Of a stretch of 64,000 nucleotides of DNA, positions 51,846 through 60,897 are shown one piece after another. Where the stretch lies: contig NZ_JALJZT010000002.1 in assembly GCF_024171405.1 (NCBI RefSeq), positions 1,922,001 through 1,986,000 of the forward strand, written 5' to 3'. Made by a program: the position numbers and the translations under genes. Within the stretch, counting starts at the first letter, position 1. Each line of letters begins with the position of its first letter. The notes below the pieces were generated by a model. That model did not search any database. It was not told where the DNA came from and worked only from the letters and a program-made list of their open reading frames with translations. Source of the DNA: Qipengyuania citrea. Its GTDB lineage: Bacteria; Pseudomonadota; Alphaproteobacteria; Sphingomonadales; Sphingomonadaceae.

Positions 51846-52696
51846 CGGACTATGTCGAAGTGATCGGCGATCCGATCGCCCAATCCAAATCGCCCGTCAT
51901 CCACGGGCTGTGGATCGAGAAGCTCGGGCTCGCTGCGGAATACCGTGCCACGCGTGTCGAAGCTGCGGGGCTGGAGGACTATCTCGCCGCGCGCCGCGAG
52001 GACGCCGCCTGGCGCGGATGCAATGTCACCATGCCGCACAAACAGGCCATCATGCCGCTGCTCGACCGGCTCGAACCGCTGGCGAAGCGCGTCGGTGCGG
52101 TCAATACGGTCGTGAAGACCCCCGACGGCCGGCTGGTCGGACGCAATACCGATGTCGCCGGGTTCCTAGAGCCGCTGGCGCAGCGGCTTGGCGAGCAGCA
52201 CTATTTCCGCATGGCGCGCGTGCTGGGCACTGGCGGTGCCGCGCGCGCGATCGTTACCGGGCTGGCGCGCGAAGGGTTCCGCATCGTGCTTGCCGGTCGC
52301 AATACCGACAAGGCGCGCGCGCTGCTGGAGGAACTCGATCCCGACGGCGAACACCATGTCGCGCCGCTCGATCATTTCGCGCAGACGACCGATTTCGCCT
52401 TCGATGATCGCGAGGGATGCTGCGACCTGGTCGTCAACGCCTCGCCGCTCGGCATGCGCGGCCAGCCCGCCCTCGCCTTCGACTGGAGCCATGCCCCACC
52501 GGGTTCGATCGCCTATGATATCGTTACCGATCCGGTCGCTACGCCATTTCTGGAGAATGCCCGCGCCGCCGGGTTCCAGACCATCGACGGGTTCGCCATG
52601 CTGATCGGTCAGGCAGCGGCGGCGTTCGAACATTTCTTCGGTGTGGCCCCGCCCCGTGAATACGATTCGACGCTGCACGAAAGGCTGGCGGCATGA
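51842..52696 (+). CDS. aroE: Shikimate dehydrogenase
   Basis: The 284-residue enzyme reduces 3-dehydroshikimate with NADPH. It shows [23 protein letters not shown] and the Rossmann loop [10 protein letters not shown] (about residue 133). The start is a GTG at 51842 overlapping the maf stop (GTGA). It overlaps coaE by four bases. Confidence 0.95.
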   Translation: MTDYVEVIGDPIAQSKSPVIHGLWIEKLGLAAEYRATRVEAAGLEDYLAARREDAAWRGCNVTMPHKQAIMPLLDRLEPLAKRVGAVNTVVKTPDGRLVGRNTDVAGFLEPLAQRLGEQHYFRMARVLGTGGAARAIVTGLAREGFRIVLAGRNTDKARALLEELDPDGEHHVAPLDHFAQTTDFAFDDREGCCDLVVNASPLGMRGQPALAFDWSHAPPGSIAYDIVTDPVATPFLENARAAGFQTIDGFAMLIGQAAAAFEHFFGVAPPREYDSTLHERLAA

Positions 52697-53307
52697 CCCG
52701 CCCACTGATCGTCGGCCTCACCGGTTCCATCGGCATGGGCAAGTCGACTGTCGCCGCGATGTTCGAGGCTGCGGGTGTGCCGGTATTCGATGCCGATGCC
52801 GAGGTGCGCGCGATGCAGGGCCCCGGCGGTGCGCTGGTTCAGGCAATCGAAGCTGCCTTTCCGGGGAGTACCGATGCAGGCGGCGTCTCGCGGGAGAAAC
52901 TCGGTGCGCTGGTGTTCGGCAATCCGCAGGAATTGGCTCGGCTCGAAGCGATCGTCCATCCCGCGGTGGCGGCGCAGCGCGAGGCGTTCCTGATCGAACA
53001 TGCCGGCGCGCCGCTGGTGGTGTTCGATATCCCGCTCTTGTTCGAGAAAGGCGGCGCCGAAGCGGTCGACCGCGTGGTGGTCGTCTCCGCCCCCGCCGAA
53101 GCCCAACGCCGCCGCGTGCTGGCCCGCCCCGGAATGACCGAAGAAAAGTTCGCGCATATTCTCGAACTGCAGACCCCCGATTCGGAAAAACGCGCGTGCG
53201 CGGACCACATCATCGACACCGGGACTTCGGTCGAAGAGACCGAAGACGAGGTCCTCGCGCTGATCGCGGAACTGCGCGGTGTCATACCCGCGCGCCAATC
53301 GCTGTAA
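52693..53307 (+). CDS. coaE: Dephospho-CoA kinase
   Basis: The 204-residue kinase adds the last phosphate in CoA synthesis. It has Walker A GLTGSIGMGKSTVAAMF (residues 8-24), DADAEVRAM and VVFDIPLLFE. It continues the coupled maf-aroE-coaE run and is followed by dnaQ after 41 bases. Confidence 0.95.
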   Translation: MTRPLIVGLTGSIGMGKSTVAAMFEAAGVPVFDADAEVRAMQGPGGALVQAIEAAFPGSTDAGGVSREKLGALVFGNPQELARLEAIVHPAVAAQREAFLIEHAGAPLVVFDIPLLFEKGGAEAVDRVVVVSAPAEAQRRRVLARPGMTEEKFAHILELQTPDSEKRACADHIIDTGTSVEETEDEVLALIAELRGVIPARQSL

Positions 53308-53348
53308 CCCCCTTGTAATCTGGCCCCGCGGCGCCGATAGGAGTGGTG

Positions 53349-54044
53349 ATGCGCGAGATCGTGTTCGATACCGAAACCACCGGCCTAGACCCCAAGACCG
53401 GGGACCGGATGGTCGAGATCGGCTGCATCGAGATGGTGAATCTCGTTCCGACCGGCGCGAGCTACCACGCTTACTTCAATCCGGAACGTGACATGCCCTC
53501 GGGCGCCGAGGCCGTACATGGCCTGTCGGCGGCATTCCTGTCGGACAAACCGCTGTTTCGCCACCTCGCCGCAGAACTGCTCGAATTTATCGGCGATTCG
53601 CCGCTGGTGGCGCATAATGCCGGGTTCGATTTCGGGTTTCTCAATACCGAGTTGTCGCTGTGCGAACTGGCCCCCATCTGCACCAGCCGGATGGTCGATA
53701 CCGTCGCCTTGGCACGCAAGCGGCATCCGGGGGCCAAGCTCTCGCTCGACGCGCTGTGCTCGCGCTACGGGATCGATCGCAGCCACCGCGTCAAGCACGG
53801 TGCGCTGCTCGATGCCGAACTGCTGGCGCAGGTCTATGTCGAGCTCAAGGGTGGGCGGCAGATCGGCCTCGAACTGGCGGCGGAGGTCGCATCCGCCGGA
53901 CTCGTCCAAGCCGCCGATTTCCCCGCAGTGCGCCAGGCCCCGTCGGGGCCGCGCCGCCAACCGCGCCCACACCATGCCAGCGCCGCGGAACTGGCGCGGC
54001 ATCGCGAATTCATGACCGGGATCGAGAACCCCTTGTGGGGCTGA
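53349..54044 (+). CDS. dnaQ: DNA polymerase III epsilon subunit (proofreading exonuclease)
   Basis: The 231-residue 3'-5' exonuclease has the DEDDh motifs: FDTETTGLDP (Exo I), VAHNAGFDFGFLN (Exo II) and HRVKHGALLDAELLA (Exo III, with the His). A C-terminal basic tail should contact the polymerase alpha subunit. AGGAG lies five bases before the ATG at 53349; GTG codons just upstream are in frame. It is near the origin, as in Caulobacter. Confidence 0.94.
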   Translation: MREIVFDTETTGLDPKTGDRMVEIGCIEMVNLVPTGASYHAYFNPERDMPSGAEAVHGLSAAFLSDKPLFRHLAAELLEFIGDSPLVAHNAGFDFGFLNTELSLCELAPICTSRMVDTVALARKRHPGAKLSLDALCSRYGIDRSHRVKHGALLDAELLAQVYVELKGGRQIGLELAAEVASAGLVQAADFPAVRQAPSGPRRQPRPHHASAAELARHREFMTGIENPLWG

Positions 54045-54122
54045 TGTCCGGTATGGTGGAAACCGGCGGACGGGCCGGGGAGTTGGAACCGCACGGGGGA
54101 CGGTAAAGGAGAAAATAACAAG

Positions 54123-54692
54123 ATGGATATTCGTGTTTCCGGCCACCAGATCGACACCGGCACAGCGCTGCAGGAGCATGTCGGCGATCGATTGAACTCC
54201 ATCGTCGACAAGTATTTCAACCGCGCCATTTCTTCGCATGTCACCTTCGGCAAGGGGTCGGGCGGCGCGTTCACCTCCGATATCGTCACACATGTCATGC
54301 AGGGCCTGATCCTCAAGGGTCATGCGGAAGCGCATGACGTCCACCAGGCTTTCGATGCCGCGGCGAGCAAGATCGAAAAGCAGCTGCGCCGTTACAAGCG
54401 CCGAATCAACGATCGCCACGAACAGGCCGCCCATGCGGTACGCGAGGCCGAGGCCGCCTATACGATCCTCGGCGCGCCCGAACCCGACAATGACGAGGAA
54501 CTGACTGCCGACAGCCCGCCGGTGATCGCCGAGACCAAGGCGATGATCCCCGAATGCAGCGTGGCCGATGCAGTGATGCTGCTCGACCTCCAGAACACCA
54601 ATGGGCTGTTGTTCAAAAATGCGGGCAGCGGCGCGCATAATATGGTCTATCGCCGTCACGACGGTTCGATCGGCTGGGTCGAACCGCGCTAG
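54123..54692 (+). CDS. hpf: Ribosome hibernation-promoting factor, long form
   Basis: The 189-residue protein has the N-terminal HPF/YfiA domain (about 1-100, MDIRVSGHQIDTG, ASKIEKQLRRYKRRI), a flexible linker and the C-terminal dimerisation domain (about 135-189, SVADAVMLLDLQNTNGLLF). Long HPF pairs 70S ribosomes into 100S dimers by itself. AAGGAG precedes the ATG. With rsfS in the same window, two ribosome-silencing factors are present. Confidence 0.93.
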   Translation: MDIRVSGHQIDTGTALQEHVGDRLNSIVDKYFNRAISSHVTFGKGSGGAFTSDIVTHVMQGLILKGHAEAHDVHQAFDAAASKIEKQLRRYKRRINDRHEQAAHAVREAEAAYTILGAPEPDNDEELTADSPPVIAETKAMIPECSVADAVMLLDLQNTNGLLFKNAGSGAHNMVYRRHDGSIGWVEPR

Positions 54693-54710
54693 GAACGACG
54701 GAGAGTAGCA

Positions 54711-55175
54711 ATGACGGGGGCCGCAACCAGCGGGGCTGAGCGCCATCATCGGGCGCTCGAGAGCCTCTATGCTTCGGCGCCGGTCAATGCGCTGTTTCCT
54801 TCGCGGCTGGAAATTACCGGCGAGGGCACCTCACGGATCACCTTCGATGTGACCGAAGAAGTTTATCATGCTGCCGGTGCGGCGCATGGCACGATCTATT
54901 TCAAGATGCTCGACGATGCCGGTTTCTATGCTGCGAACACCTTCGTCACCGACCGTTTCCTGCTGACGACCTCGTTCAACCTGCATTTCACCAAGCCGGT
55001 GCGGGTGGGGCAGGTGGTCGCCGAGGGGCGCTGGGTGAGCGGGCGCAAGCGCGTGTTCGTCGCCGAATCGCGGCTGGTCGATGACGAGGGCGACGAAATC
55101 GGCCGCGGAACGGGGACCTTCATGCGCTCGCATATCCCGCTGTCGAGCCTCCCCGGCTATCTCACCGAAGGCTGA
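54711..55175 (+). CDS. PaaI-like hotdog thioesterase
   Basis: The 154-residue protein has the hotdog core (HGTIYFKMLDDAGFYAAN, then LTTSFNLHFTKPVRVG and ESRLVDDEGDEIGRGTGTFM) of PaaI/YigI-type thioesterases, which hydrolyse acyl-CoAs. Substrate unknown. GGAGAG precedes the ATG. It is followed five bases later by the DUF1491 gene. Confidence 0.85.
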   Translation: MTGAATSGAERHHRALESLYASAPVNALFPSRLEITGEGTSRITFDVTEEVYHAAGAAHGTIYFKMLDDAGFYAANTFVTDRFLLTTSFNLHFTKPVRVGQVVAEGRWVSGRKRVFVAESRLVDDEGDEIGRGTGTFMRSHIPLSSLPGYLTEG

Positions 55176-55180
55176 GCATA

Positions 55181-55516
55181 GTGGACGCGCGCTTGCCTGC
55201 CCATGTCGAGGTTTCGGGCTTGATCCGTGCGGTCGAGAGTGCGGGCGGTTTTGGCATGGTCCTCCAGAAGGGGGAGAAAGACGCGGGCATCCTGCTGGTA
55301 TTAACCACGCAAAGCGGCAGGAATACCCGCTTGTGGGAGCGCATGCCCCAGCTCGACGGGTCGCGCGCATTCGTCTGTACGCGCACACAAGACGATGAAA
55401 ACGCAAGAGAATTTGACGAATACGTGACCAAGCGCCGGCGCTCCGACCCCGATTGCTGGGTTATCGAGCTGGATATCGAAAATGCAGAACGGTTCGTCGC
55501 AGGGGTGGCGGGTTAA
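55181..55516 (+). CDS. DUF1491 family protein
   Basis: The 111-residue protein matches DUF1491: LPAHVEVSGLIRAVESAGGF, GILLVLTTQ, RTQDDENAREFDEYVTKRR in part and the DPDCWVIELDI ending. The family is restricted to alphaproteobacteria and has no known function. The start is GTG at 55181, so it is likely cotranscribed with the thioesterase. Confidence 0.82.
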   Translation: MDARLPAHVEVSGLIRAVESAGGFGMVLQKGEKDAGILLVLTTQSGRNTRLWERMPQLDGSRAFVCTRTQDDENAREFDEYVTKRRRSDPDCWVIELDIENAERFVAGVAG

Positions 55517-55526
55517 CTTGACTTAA
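55513..55526 (+). promoter_or_regulatory. CtrA-box-like TTAA-N6-TTAA near the DUF1491 stop
   Basis: TTAA half-sites are separated by six bases (consensus CtrA spacing is seven). A promoter-like TTGACT (55518-55523) with TATTTG 16 bases on (55540-55545) overlaps the second half-site. The downstream gene is the SleB-type hydrolase at 55718, leaving a 172-base leader. Confidence 0.35.
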
Positions 55527-55717
55527 TATCAATTGCGACTATTTGCCCGCCAGCTTCGATGCGCAGGCGGCGTTAGGACGGCAATGGGGTCGACACGCTA
55601 GCACGCAGACGGGGGGTGGCCGGCAGGCCCGTATCGGATCCAAGTTTCAGGACGCCATCAACGCGCCATGGATCCCAGCCTGCGTCAGACCGCCAACCGC
55701 TTAGTTGTCAGTGAAAA

Positions 55718-56374
55718 ATGGTATTCAAGACTACCGGGTTTACCGCGGTCATCGCGGCAATCGCCTTTACTACTTTTGCGGGAGCCGAAGGTTCCGGCGC
55801 CAACGCCCAGGTTGCGGCGCAAGCAACCGCAGACATCACCACCGAGGCACAGCTCACTGAAGAAGTGGTGCCCGTCTTCGTCGAGAAGGAAGTGGTGCAG
55901 GAGCTTCCCGCAGCGGAAGCCGTATCAGACAATTCCGCCGACGCGGCACCGCAGGCAGACAGCCTGCGCGAGCTCGTCGCCGCCATGCCCGCTGGGAGCC
56001 AGCTTTCCGACGAACTCCAGTGCCTCGCCGGGGCGGTCTATTTCGAATCGCGCGGCGAACCGCTCGACGGCCAGCTGGCGGTTGCGCAGGTGATCATCAA
56101 CCGCGCCGAAGACCGCCGTTTCCCATCGAGCTATTGCAGCGTCGTCTACCAGCGCGCGCAATTCTCTTTCGTCAAACATGGCCGTATGCCGCGGATCAAG
56201 ACCGGCTCGCGCGCCTGGCAGCGTGCGCATGCCATTGCCCGCATCGCCCACCGCGGGCTGTGGGACAGCGAAGCAAGCGATGCGCTGTACTTCCACGCGA
56301 ACTACGTCCGGCCCAGCTGGAGCCGCCGCAAGGTAGCGCTGGCGACGATCGACACGCACGTCTTCTACCGCTGA
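55718..56374 (+). CDS. Cell wall hydrolase, SleB family
   Basis: The 218-residue exported protein has a signal peptide (to about residue 30), an acidic linker and a SleB/CwlJ hydrolase domain (about 105-218, ECLAGAVYFESRGEPL, QVIINRAEDRRFPSSYCSVVY in part, ALYFHANYVRP). Here the catalytic Glu is in FESRGEP. SleB-type enzymes are lytic transglycosylases of spore cortex in Firmicutes; in Gram-negatives their roles include wall remodelling. It precedes a terminator shared with convergent xth. Confidence 0.88.
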   Translation: MVFKTTGFTAVIAAIAFTTFAGAEGSGANAQVAAQATADITTEAQLTEEVVPVFVEKEVVQELPAAEAVSDNSADAAPQADSLRELVAAMPAGSQLSDELQCLAGAVYFESRGEPLDGQLAVAQVIINRAEDRRFPSSYCSVVYQRAQFSFVKHGRMPRIKTGSRAWQRAHAIARIAHRGLWDSEASDALYFHANYVRPSWSRRKVALATIDTHVFYR

Positions 56375-56390
56375 AGCAAGTCAATTTGGA

Positions 56391-56422
56391 AAGGGGCCTT
56401 CGCGCGAGCGGGGGCCCCTTTT
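56391..56422 (+). terminator. Intrinsic terminator between the SleB-type gene and xth
   Basis: AAGGGGCC (56391-56398) and GGCCCCTT (56413-56420) form an 8-bp stem followed by TTTTCG on the plus strand. The A-rich left side would also give a short T run on the minus strand, so it may serve both convergent genes. Confidence 0.8.
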
Positions 56423-56435
56423 CGATTCGCGCGGA

Positions 56436-57209
56436 CTAGTCGCGCACGTCGACCCAGACCGGAGCATGATCGCTGGCCTTCTCGCGCCCGCGATGCTCCT
56501 TGTCCACGCCCGCTGCCTGCAACCGTACGGCTAGCTCGGGGGACAGCAGCAGGTGATCGATGCGGAACCCGTGGTCGCGCTGCCATGCGCCCGCCTGATA
56601 GTCCCAATAGGTCCACACGCCTCCGCGCGGATTGAGCGTATCGAGCGCGTCGGTCCATCCGTCACCCAGCAGCCGGGCATAGGCATCGCGCGATTCGGGC
56701 TGCATCAGCGCGTCGCTCGCCATCGCGCGCCCCGACCAGACATCCTTGTCTTCGGGGATGACATTGTAATCGCCGACCAGTGCAGTCGGGATTTCCTGCG
56801 TCCACAGCGTCGCCGCATGCGCGCGCAGCCGTTTCATCCAGGCCAGCTTGTAATCGAATTTCGGCCCCGGTTGCGGGTTGCCATTGGGCAGGTAGATCGA
56901 CGCCACGCGGACGCCGTTCACGTCCGCCTCGAGATAGCGCGACTGTTCGTCCTCGGGATCGCCGGGCAGGCCGCGCTGGGTCTCCACCGGTTCAACCCCA
57001 TCGGCGAGGATAGCGACGCCGTTGAAGCTCTTCTGACCATGCCAGATGGCCTTGTAGCCGATGCTCTCGAACTCCTCGGCGGGAAAGCCTTCGTCCATCG
57101 TCTTGATTTCCTGCAGGCAGGCGACGGTGGGCCGGGTTTCCTCGAGCCATTCCTTCAGACGCGGCAAGCGCGCCTTGATCCCGTTGATGTTGAAGCTGGC
57201 GATACGCAT
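56436..57209 (-). CDS. xth: Exodeoxyribonuclease III
   Basis: The 257-residue AP endonuclease/exonuclease shows MRIASFNINGIKARL, LQEIKTMDEGFP (metal-binding Glu), GDYNVIPEDKDVW and the terminal SDHAPVWVDV. It repairs abasic sites and processes 3' ends. It stands alone on the minus strand, 96 bases downstream of erpA. Confidence 0.94.
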   Translation of the reverse strand: MRIASFNINGIKARLPRLKEWLEETRPTVACLQEIKTMDEGFPAEEFESIGYKAIWHGQKSFNGVAILADGVEPVETQRGLPGDPEDEQSRYLEADVNGVRVASIYLPNGNPQPGPKFDYKLAWMKRLRAHAATLWTQEIPTALVGDYNVIPEDKDVWSGRAMASDALMQPESRDAYARLLGDGWTDALDTLNPRGGVWTYWDYQAGAWQRDHGFRIDHLLLSPELAVRLQAAGVDKEHRGREKASDHAPVWVDVRD

Positions 57210-57305
57210 GCGGGCGTTCTTATGGCCTCGGCAGGCGGTTGGCCAGCGCCAAGCCCCGTGCCTTCTCTGCGATGTGTGAAGGGCCGGTCCGGCCCTGCAG
57301 GATGG

Positions 57306-57635
57306 CTAGATGCCGAAGCTCGACCCGCAACCGCAGCCTGCCGCGGCCTGCGGGTTTTCAACGCGGAAGGCCGCGCCGCCCAGCGATTCGACGAAATCGA
57401 CCGTGCTACCCGCGACGAGATCGAGGCTGACAGGATCGACGAGCAGCTTGACCCCGTCCTTCTCGCTGATCGCATCGTCGCTTTCAGCCGCATCGGCGAG
57501 GCCGAACTTGTACTGGAAGCCCGAACAACCGCCGCCTTCGACCGAGAGGCGGAGGATGGCCGGCTTGGCCTGCTTCTCGGCGATCACGGCGATACGGGCC
57601 GCCGCGGCATCGGTGAGGGTGGGGGAATTGATCAT
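57306..57635 (-). CDS. erpA: Iron-sulfur cluster insertion protein ErpA (A-type carrier)
   Basis: The 109-residue A-type carrier has the three conserved cysteines: GGCSGF (about residue 37) and the GCGCGSSF ending. It delivers Fe-S clusters to apoproteins. ATG at 57635 (MINSPTL) is the start; the longer frame overlaps the CBS gene. Several potential clients are in the window (fdxA, class I fumarase, the glutamate-synthase-like protein). Confidence 0.92.
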   Translation of the reverse strand: MINSPTLTDAAAARIAVIAEKQAKPAILRLSVEGGGCSGFQYKFGLADAAESDDAISEKDGVKLLVDPVSLDLVAGSTVDFVESLGGAAFRVENPQAAAGCGCGSSFGI

Positions 57636-57666
57636 GCCAGCGATGTAGGGAGGCGCGAGCCCAGTC

Positions 57667-58098
57667 TCAAGCGGTCTGGATGTAAGCGCGCATGGCTTCA
57701 GCCTCGTGTTCGATCTCGTCGAGCCGCGCCTTGACCAGATCGCCGATCGAAATGAAGCCGCACATCGCCTCGCCATCGACCACCGGCAAGTGGCGGATCC
57801 GCCGCCGGGTCATCAGCGCCAGCGCTTCGAGAACCGAGGTTGTGCGCTGCACGGTGATCGCGGGCGCGGTCATGACCTCGCCCAGCGGCCGCGACAGGCA
57901 GGCATCGCCTTCATCGGCGAGGCGATAGATTACGTCGCGTTCGGAAAAAATGCCGACCACCTTGCCGGCTTCGACCACCGGGACCGCGCCGATGCGCTTC
58001 GAGGCCAGCAGCGCAACCGCCTCGCGTACGGGCGTATCGACATTGCAGGAGATGATCTCGGAGTTCGCCCGCCCTTCGATCAGACTGCCGATTTCCAT
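57667..58098 (-). CDS. CBS-pair domain protein
   Basis: The 143-residue protein is a single CBS pair (about 10-130; motifs RIGAVPVVEAGKVVGIFSERDVI in part, and RIRHLPVVDGEAMCGFISIGD). CBS pairs bind adenosyl ligands and regulate partners. The ATG at 58098 follows AGGAGA. No fused effector domain is present, so it acts alone or through a partner. Confidence 0.87.
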   Translation of the reverse strand: MEIGSLIEGRANSEIISCNVDTPVREAVALLASKRIGAVPVVEAGKVVGIFSERDVIYRLADEGDACLSRPLGEVMTAPAITVQRTTSVLEALALMTRRRIRHLPVVDGEAMCGFISIGDLVKARLDEIEHEAEAMRAYIQTA

Positions 58099-58211
58099 GC
58101 GCCATCTCCTCCGCTTTGCTGCTGCCAGAATGCCATCTTCACCTGCAAAAAGCGAATCGTCCAGCACCCCGGCGTTGAAACTGGTGCGCAGGCCCGCCAT
58201 GTGCGCTGGCG

Positions 58212-58502
58212 ATGGCGCATAAATCTCCCTTGGACGATCCCGAAAGCGCGGCCTTTGCCTGGGCGCGCTATCGGCGGATCATGCGCTTCATGTTCCTGCT
58301 GACGGTCGGCGTGGTCGCGATCGCGATGGCACTGCTGTACCGCCACGGCGCCGAGGAAGTGTCGATCCACTTCTACATCGCCGTCGCGCTCGGCGTCGGC
58401 TTTACCATGCTGCTGACCAGCGCGCTGATGGGACTGGTGTTCCTGTCCTCGGGGACCGGCCATGACGAAGCGATCGAAGACCCGCTCCGCGACGACGACT
58501 AG
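58212..58502 (+). CDS. Small two-helix membrane protein, unknown function
   Basis: The 96-residue protein has two transmembrane helices (about residues 25-43 and 54-80) and charged ends ([11 protein letters not shown] at the start, [12 protein letters not shown] at the end). I do not recognise a characterised family. It is divergent from the CBS gene and convergent with the ferredoxin-like gene, with a four-base stop overlap. Confidence 0.72.
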   Translation: MAHKSPLDDPESAAFAWARYRRIMRFMFLLTVGVVAIAMALLYRHGAEEVSIHFYIAVALGVGFTMLLTSALMGLVFLSSGTGHDEAIEDPLRDDD

Positions 58503-58918
58503 TCGGCTGGTCTGAGACGGTATTCCTCGACCGGCACGCCGCCGATCAGATGGCGTTGGATGATCGCCTCGAGTACCTCGGGGTGGCACGAATGGTACCA
58601 AACGTTATCGGGCCAGACGACCGCGATGGGCCCCGCCTCGCATACCTGCAGGCAATCGGCCTTGGTCCGTTGGACGGTCCCCTCGCGGCCGACCAGACCA
58701 AGTTCCTTCAACCGGCGCTTGAGGTAGTTCCACGCCTGCTTGCCTTCGTCGCGGCGGCAGCATTTCTGCTTCTCGGAGATGCTGCACAGGAAGATCTGCC
58801 GTTCGGCAATGGCGCCGCCGGTCTTGGCCAGCGCTTGCTCGGCCTTGCGCAGGGCTTTCGGTTTTGCCGTCAAATGTACCGCGGCAGGCTCAGCTGCGCT
58901 TGCCCGCAATCCGTGCAA
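58499..58918 (-). CDS. Thioredoxin-like 2Fe-2S ferredoxin domain protein
   Basis: The protein resembles thioredoxin-like [2Fe-2S] ferredoxins: [14 protein letters not shown], then a helix ([15 protein letters not shown]) and [18 protein letters not shown]. The cysteines in [11 protein letters not shown] and DCLQVC should bind the cluster. The start is uncertain: the frame opens at a TTG ending at 58918, inside the PopZ-like gene, and a TTG near 58873 would remove about 15 residues. Electron partner unknown. Confidence 0.78.
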   Translation of the reverse strand: MHGLRASAAEPAAVHLTAKPKALRKAEQALAKTGGAIAERQIFLCSISEKQKCCRRDEGKQAWNYLKRRLKELGLVGREGTVQRTKADCLQVCEAGPIAVVWPDNVWYHSCHPEVLEAIIQRHLIGGVPVEEYRLRPAD

Positions 58919-59363
58919 TCTCGGCCTTGACCAGATCCTCGACCATGCCGGGCAGGTTGTCGTCGAGCCATTGGGCCAGCATCGGGCGCAGCATTTCGCG
59001 CGTCAGGCCCTCGAGCGAGGTCTCGCCCGAACGGACGATCTGCGGCTGCTTGCCGGGTTTGGCGAGCATGGCGAGCGCGGCGAAATTCTGGCTCATCGCC
59101 GCGCGCGTGTCGCCCCGGGTGAGCGCATCGTCTTCGGCTTCGTCCTCGTCCTCGTCCCGCTCGTCATCGAGGGCGATTTCCTCGGCGAGTTCGAGCACTT
59201 CGTCGGCTTCTTCGGAATCGGCGGGTTCGGCAAGGCTTTCGCGCATCGTGGCAGCCGTGCGCCGACGGCGTTCGAGGATCGCGCCTTCGCGATTGTCGCG
59301 TGCGATCACCTTTTTGATCGAGTCGAGAATTTCCTCGACCGAAGGTTCACCCGTTTGCTGCAT
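58890..59363 (-). CDS. PopZ-like DUF2497 protein
   Basis: The 157-residue protein has the DUF2497/PopZ layout: a short N-terminal helix ([17 protein letters not shown]), a long very acidic middle ([20 protein letters not shown] in part) and a conserved C-terminal helical region ([17 protein letters not shown], ending in [10 protein letters not shown]). Caulobacter PopZ forms a polar condensate that tethers ParB-parS. ATG at 59363 is the start (a GTG two codons upstream is possible). It follows the TolC-type gene by 52 bases. Confidence 0.82.
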   Translation of the reverse strand: MQQTGEPSVEEILDSIKKVIARDNREGAILERRRRTAATMRESLAEPADSEEADEVLELAEEIALDDERDEDEDEAEDDALTRGDTRAAMSQNFAALAMLAKPGKQPQIVRSGETSLEGLTREMLRPMLAQWLDDNLPGMVEDLVKAEIARIAGKRS

Positions 59364-59415
59364 CGTCACTCAAGCCCCTGTTGGCGAATCGGTACGTCCC
59401 GATTCGGTACAGCGC

Positions 59416-60897
59416 TCAATAGCCTGATTCGGTTCCCGTTTCATCCTCTCCCGGAACACTGGCGTCGGGCGTCGCGACATCGACAGTGCTCGTGGCGCCG
59501 GCGACGGGTTCGGGATCGCGGTCCCAATCCCACACACGGCCCTTCACGCGCTCGTAATTGGCTGCGGGATCGTAGAGTACGCCCTCGCCCAGGAACCCAA
59601 GGTCGCGCGCTTCGGCGCGGCCCATCGCGGCCAGCAGGCTGAAGCCCGCGACATAGGCGTTGCGGCGCGCCGTCACCAGCTGCGCTTGCGCGCTGAGCAG
59701 TTCCTGTTCGGCATTGAGCACATCGAGTATCTGGCGGCTGCCGATCGAGTTCTCCGCGCGCACGCCTTCGAGGCTGAGCGTGGCGGCCTCTACCGCGATC
59801 TGGCTGCTTTCGATCACGGCCAGCGATGCCTGCCAGCTCGACCAGGCGGCGCGTACCTGGGCGATGGTTTCGCGTTCGGCGGCAATGACCTGTTCGAGCG
59901 CTGCGGTTTCGCGCGCTTGTGCCTGCCGCTGGCGTGCGGCGGGAAGCCCGCCCTGGAATATGGGAATGCTGAGGTTCACTCCCGCATTGGCCGTCGTTTC
60001 TTCCTGCGTAATGCCGGGAGCGCCCCCGGCCAGCGTGTCGAAGTAATCGGTATAGGTCGCGCCCGCGAACAGCGAAACGCGCGGCAGCCGACTGGCGCCT
60101 GCGACCTCGGAGTCGAACCCCGCGGCATCGGCGCGTTCCATCGCCGCCAGCAGGTCGGGATTGTTGGCCAGCGCCGTATCGACAGCCGTGGCCACATCGG
60201 TCGGCAGGTTGGGCAGCGGCGGCGGTGCCTGCAGATCCTCGGGCGCGTCGCCCACCAGCCGGATGTAGGTTTCGCGGGCATTGATCAGGTTCGCCTGCGC
60301 ATTGCGCAGATCGCCCTGCGCCAGCGCCAGCCGCGATTGCGACTGGGCAACATCGGTGCGGGTAAGGTCGCCGATCTCGAACCGGTCGCTCGTTGCCTGC
60401 AGATTGACCGTCAGGAATTCGACCTGGTTGGCGGTGAGCGCGACCAGCGCCTGCGTGCGGAGCACGTCCATGTAAGCGGCCACCACCTGGCTGAAAATCG
60501 CGCTCTCGGTCGCGCGCAAATCGTTCTGCCCCGCCGCGACGCGTTCTTCCGCCGCCTTGACCGCGTTCCTGACCGCCCCGCCGGCATAAACCGGAACGGT
60601 CAGCTCGGGACCGATCTGGAGGGTCCGGTCGGGCGAAGTGAAGCTGTTGGGCGACTTCTTGATAAACTCGATATAGGTGCCGGAGGCATTCACGCTGGGA
60701 ATGCCGGGGGCTTCCTGGATCTGGACGTTTTCGTCATTCGCCCGCTGGTTGGCGCGCGCGGCGAGCAGCGTGGGATTGTACAGATAGGCGTTGGTCAGCG
60801 CCTCCTGCAGCGTATCGGCTTGCGCCGGAACAGCGAGAGCCAGCGCGCTTGCGCCCGCCCCCAGAACCCAGAACTGTGCTACCCCTCCGCGACGCAT
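59416..60897 (-). CDS. TolC family outer membrane efflux protein
   Basis: The 493-residue protein has a signal peptide (to about residue 27, AQADTLQEAL) and the two-repeat TolC fold (YLYNPTLLAARANQR, then NAGVNLSIPIFQGG and NSIGSRQILDVLNAEQELL in part). It forms the outer-membrane channel of tripartite efflux or type I secretion. The extra C-terminal tail (about 45 residues) is acidic and low-complexity. It starts directly after the PCMT-like stop (TGAATG), with no partner pump genes nearby. Confidence 0.9.
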   Translation of the reverse strand: MRRGGVAQFWVLGAGASALALAVPAQADTLQEALTNAYLYNPTLLAARANQRANDENVQIQEAPGIPSVNASGTYIEFIKKSPNSFTSPDRTLQIGPELTVPVYAGGAVRNAVKAAEERVAAGQNDLRATESAIFSQVVAAYMDVLRTQALVALTANQVEFLTVNLQATSDRFEIGDLTRTDVAQSQSRLALAQGDLRNAQANLINARETYIRLVGDAPEDLQAPPPLPNLPTDVATAVDTALANNPDLLAAMERADAAGFDSEVAGASRLPRVSLFAGATYTDYFDTLAGGAPGITQEETTANAGVNLSIPIFQGGLPAARQRQAQARETAALEQVIAAERETIAQVRAAWSSWQASLAVIESSQIAVEAATLSLEGVRAENSIGSRQILDVLNAEQELLSAQAQLVTARRNAYVAGFSLLAAMGRAEARDLGFLGEGVLYDPAANYERVKGRVWDWDRDPEPVAGATSTVDVATPDASVPGEDETGTESGY

